A DNA stretch of 22,332 nt, taken from positions 1 through 22,332 of the forward strand of contig JAVBLT010000061.1 of NCBI GenBank assembly GCA_031553315.1, read 5' to 3'. The first letter of the stretch is position 1. Every line of letters begins with the position of its first letter. The DNA comes from JAVBLT01 sp031553315. GTDB taxonomy: Bacteria; Verrucomicrobiota; Kiritimatiellia; RFP12; DVOR01. The notes beneath the pieces are model-generated. The model did no database searches. It worked only from the letters and a program-made list of their open reading frames with translations, and had not been told where the DNA came from. A program made the position numbers and the translations under genes. Below are positions 21,601 to 22,332 of the stretch, in pieces.

Positions 21601-22332
21601 CAAAACACCGTAAACCAAGACCCGCCCGCCCCCGGCCAAGACGACCCGCGCACCGTCATCCGCCAATGGACCGCCACCGACCACTTCTTCAACACCGCCA
21701 CCGGCCTGCAGACCATCACCACCACCGGCGCCTTCACCGATGAAGACCAAGACGGCCTCTGCGCCAGCCTCGAAATCGACCTCTACGGCACCGACCCCCT
21801 CAACCCCGATACCGATGGGGATAGTTTGAGCGATGGCGACGAAGTGTCGATCTACGGCACCGACCCCGCCCATCCCGATACCGACGGCGACCTGCTGCCC
21901 GATGGCTGGGAAGTGATGCATGGCTTCAACCCCCTCAAAGCCGGCGAGACCTACCTCGACCCGGATCAGGACGCCCTGAACAACCTCGCCGAATACCGCG
22001 CCGGAACCCATCCCCTCGTGGCCGATACCGATGGCGACGGCATTTCCGACGGTATCGAAATCCTCTCCGCGCGCACCAACCCCCTCGAGCCCGACTTCGC
22101 CGGCGCCACCCTCGCCACTCAAGGCGGCACCGTCAACGGCGCCTCCGCCGTCTTCACCACCGGCGCCTGGACCCGCGAAGGCACCGCCATCCACGCCCGC
22201 GAACGCGCCGGCTCCCTCACCTACACCCTCCACGTGCCTGCCCCCGCGCCGCACGCCCTCGGCGTCGGCCTCACCCAGCACAACCGCCTCACCGACCAGG
22301 ACACCTTCGACCTTACCCTTTATGTCGATGGC
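18691..22332 (+). CDS. Large secreted LamG-domain protein with thrombospondin type 3 repeats (partial, 1214+ aa)
   Basis: The ATG at 18691 follows AAGGGG. The frame stays open to the window edge, so the C-terminus is missing. A signal peptide (MKQIVMLSIFSVAAFFGVPVRA, cleavage probably after residue 22) directs export. The domains in order are as follows. A short calcium-binding DEDGDGLDADQEAALGTSD...DSDGDG segment lies at about 150-185. LamG-like 1 is at about 289-440. An Ig/HYR-like part with DTTPP and WDEAGNAA is at about 473-570. LamG-like 2 is at about 629-784 and LamG-like 3 at about 817-967. Thrombospondin type 3 repeats with NPDTDGDSLSDGDE units are at about 1017-1130. A further beta domain begins after that. 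LamG and similar concanavalin-type folds bind glycans or proteins, so adhesion or glycan capture at the cell surface is plausible. No catalytic domain is visible. Proteins of this design are frequent in PVC bacteria. Synonymous codon choice changes sharply near 20.22-20.34 kb while the protein stays continuous. Confidence 0.85.
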   Translation, partial: MKQIVMLSIFSVAAFFGVPVRAEPSRAEVDLRLLSPGVVQPRSAPRWLTTVGVGGGALSAEAGWVFTGAGDESLSFRIDREILGRPLTVKLDAGAAFEVALFDADLNALVALDAFEGMAVAPLNEYPGAVWVFVSPLGEGALKSISLYVDEDGDGLDADQEAALGTSDLNPDSDGDGAGDDQEWPAGPDSAIPGEWVVKEAAAPLPLPPDFFLPVTARPAALYGFPPENLAFSDSVALLAQSRRAVLRVTGGCFEDPLGAVSGVPGAVAAVEPGAGVPFGLTARFKATRLNLGRPPALNLSGAVTVSAWFRPEKFTGLQLIAAHGHVMEPLRRELSLRVSGGNYQFGSWNGSDHFATGAAAVADCNAWVHLAGVYDGSAYRLYRNGVLLASRVSAVAPAAFEADWTIGGHATDNSRSFQGEIGEVAFWSEALSPEACAMLYALGKSGHGAGSLLAAGTRDWSAAGIGSVARQPLFALDTTPPALTEPPAVACELPADGWEPEACGKPAAWDAVTPAPIVRHADSPSAWDLSGAGRALAFDRVWTAWDEAGNAASAVQPFTLNDATAPALLLPPDYAGPAGRGITPEITGYATAADNADPDPQVAWRDIADTAVGAGRVYAFPSELACSGLTGSLSLPPGVPAGFNTARPFTLCAWVRPGDSSGYRVIMHHGGSNPIRRCIFLRINNNHYQFGYWDGADAQASFAIPAADRNAWVHLAGRFTGAAFELYRNGIRVAEKAGASASFNERWAIGHDLYNTARHWQGEIRRIGIWSRALHPSEIALLAAPETRDNLSPGASPAFWRAEPTACDGDGGGTLLPPDSLGDLDVSQPFSVSAWVNPAANNGNRVIIEKGLIWTGTVNREITLRIQNGAYQFGYWNGGNHFAAAPMPAADLNAWVHLAGRFTGTAFELYRNGELAATQTATPENFDCPWGIGRPGTSAGRYFKGTLAAIGLWPRALTANEIAFLAADRQNTVNQDPPAPGQDDPRTVIRQWTATDHFFNTATGLQTITTTGAFTDEDQDGLCASLEIDLYGTDPLNPDTDGDSLSDGDEVSIYGTDPAHPDTDGDLLPDGWEVMHGFNPLKAGETYLDPDQDALNNLAEYRAGTHPLVADTDGDGISDGIEILSARTNPLEPDFAGATLATQGGTVNGASAVFTTGAWTREGTAIHARERAGSLTYTLHVPAPAPHALGVGLTQHNRLTDQDTFDLTLYVDG
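20575..21590 (+). repeat. Tandem LamG-like units 2 and 3 with shared DNA sequence
   Basis: The two units match closely at the DNA level around 20826-20880 and 21374-21428 (both encode NAWVHLAGRFTG-x-AFELYRNG with nearly the same codons). Both have YQFGYW earlier and GIWSRAL/GLWPRAL later. Unit 1 (19555-20010) encodes NAWVHLAGVYDGSAYRLYRNG but with different synonymous codons. The sequence suggests that units 2 and 3 arose from a more recent duplication. Confidence 0.65.

Noticed and set aside
1..22332. CRISPR array, tRNA, rRNA or insertion sequence
   Set aside because: No regularly spaced repeats, cloverleaf-like sequence, rRNA segment or transposase frame was found on either strand.

Overview
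The window joins the right part of a phage-derived region (about 1-12.3 kb, continuing off the left edge) to bacterial chromosome (about 14.5 kb to the right edge). A low-GC two-gene module lies between them. The host is probably a member of the PVC superphylum, perhaps Kiritimatiellota or Verrucomicrobiota. This is inferred from the large secreted LamG plus thrombospondin-type-3 protein at the right end and the GC-rich, strand-biased base composition. No rRNA, tRNA or other phylogenetic marker is present to prove it.

Phage region (all + strand): the C-terminal end of a T7 gp14-like internal virion protein is followed by a 647-residue gp15-like virion protein. After that comes one giant reading frame (2216-12262, 3,347 sense codons) in the position of a T7 gp16-like ejection protein. 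It is a 'large polyvalent protein': Gly-rich hydrophobic segments, a HEAGH metallopeptidase, a helical section, an AT-rich block with a phage barnase/EndoU/RelE-like nuclease domain and two ADP-ribosyltransferase-type domains, and a long C-terminal part with membrane segments. The frame is broken once, by an in-frame TAA at 6962-6964 that falls inside the nuclease domain. The two halves are annotated separately, but they look like one gene.

Intervening module (minus strand, AT-rich): a 199-residue protein of unknown function, then an XRE-type DNA-binding protein fused to an ImmA/IrrE metallopeptidase (HELGH). This could be a lysogeny regulator, a toxin-antitoxin-like pair or a defence module. 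The 378-bp gap to its right holds a 38-bp interrupted palindrome and perhaps a small gene remnant. The prophage boundary may lie here, but no attachment repeat or integrase is visible.

Host region: on the minus strand a sugar-phosphate nucleotidyltransferase has its own sigma70-type promoter and intrinsic terminator. It is followed by a MarC-family membrane protein whose gene overlaps recD2 (ATP-dependent helicase) by an ATGA junction. Diverging from the nucleotidyltransferase across a 446-bp AT-rich spacer is a large secreted multidomain protein with three LamG-like domains, cut by the window end at residue 1214.

Across the window up to about 20.2 kb the + strand is G-rich regardless of gene direction. 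At about 20.22-20.34 kb, inside the LamG gene, it becomes C-rich. This looks like a replication-strand switch, a rearrangement or a mosaic gene. The two observations most worth following are the interrupted giant polyvalent gene with its toxin-like cassette and the XRE-ImmA plus unknown-protein pair beside it.
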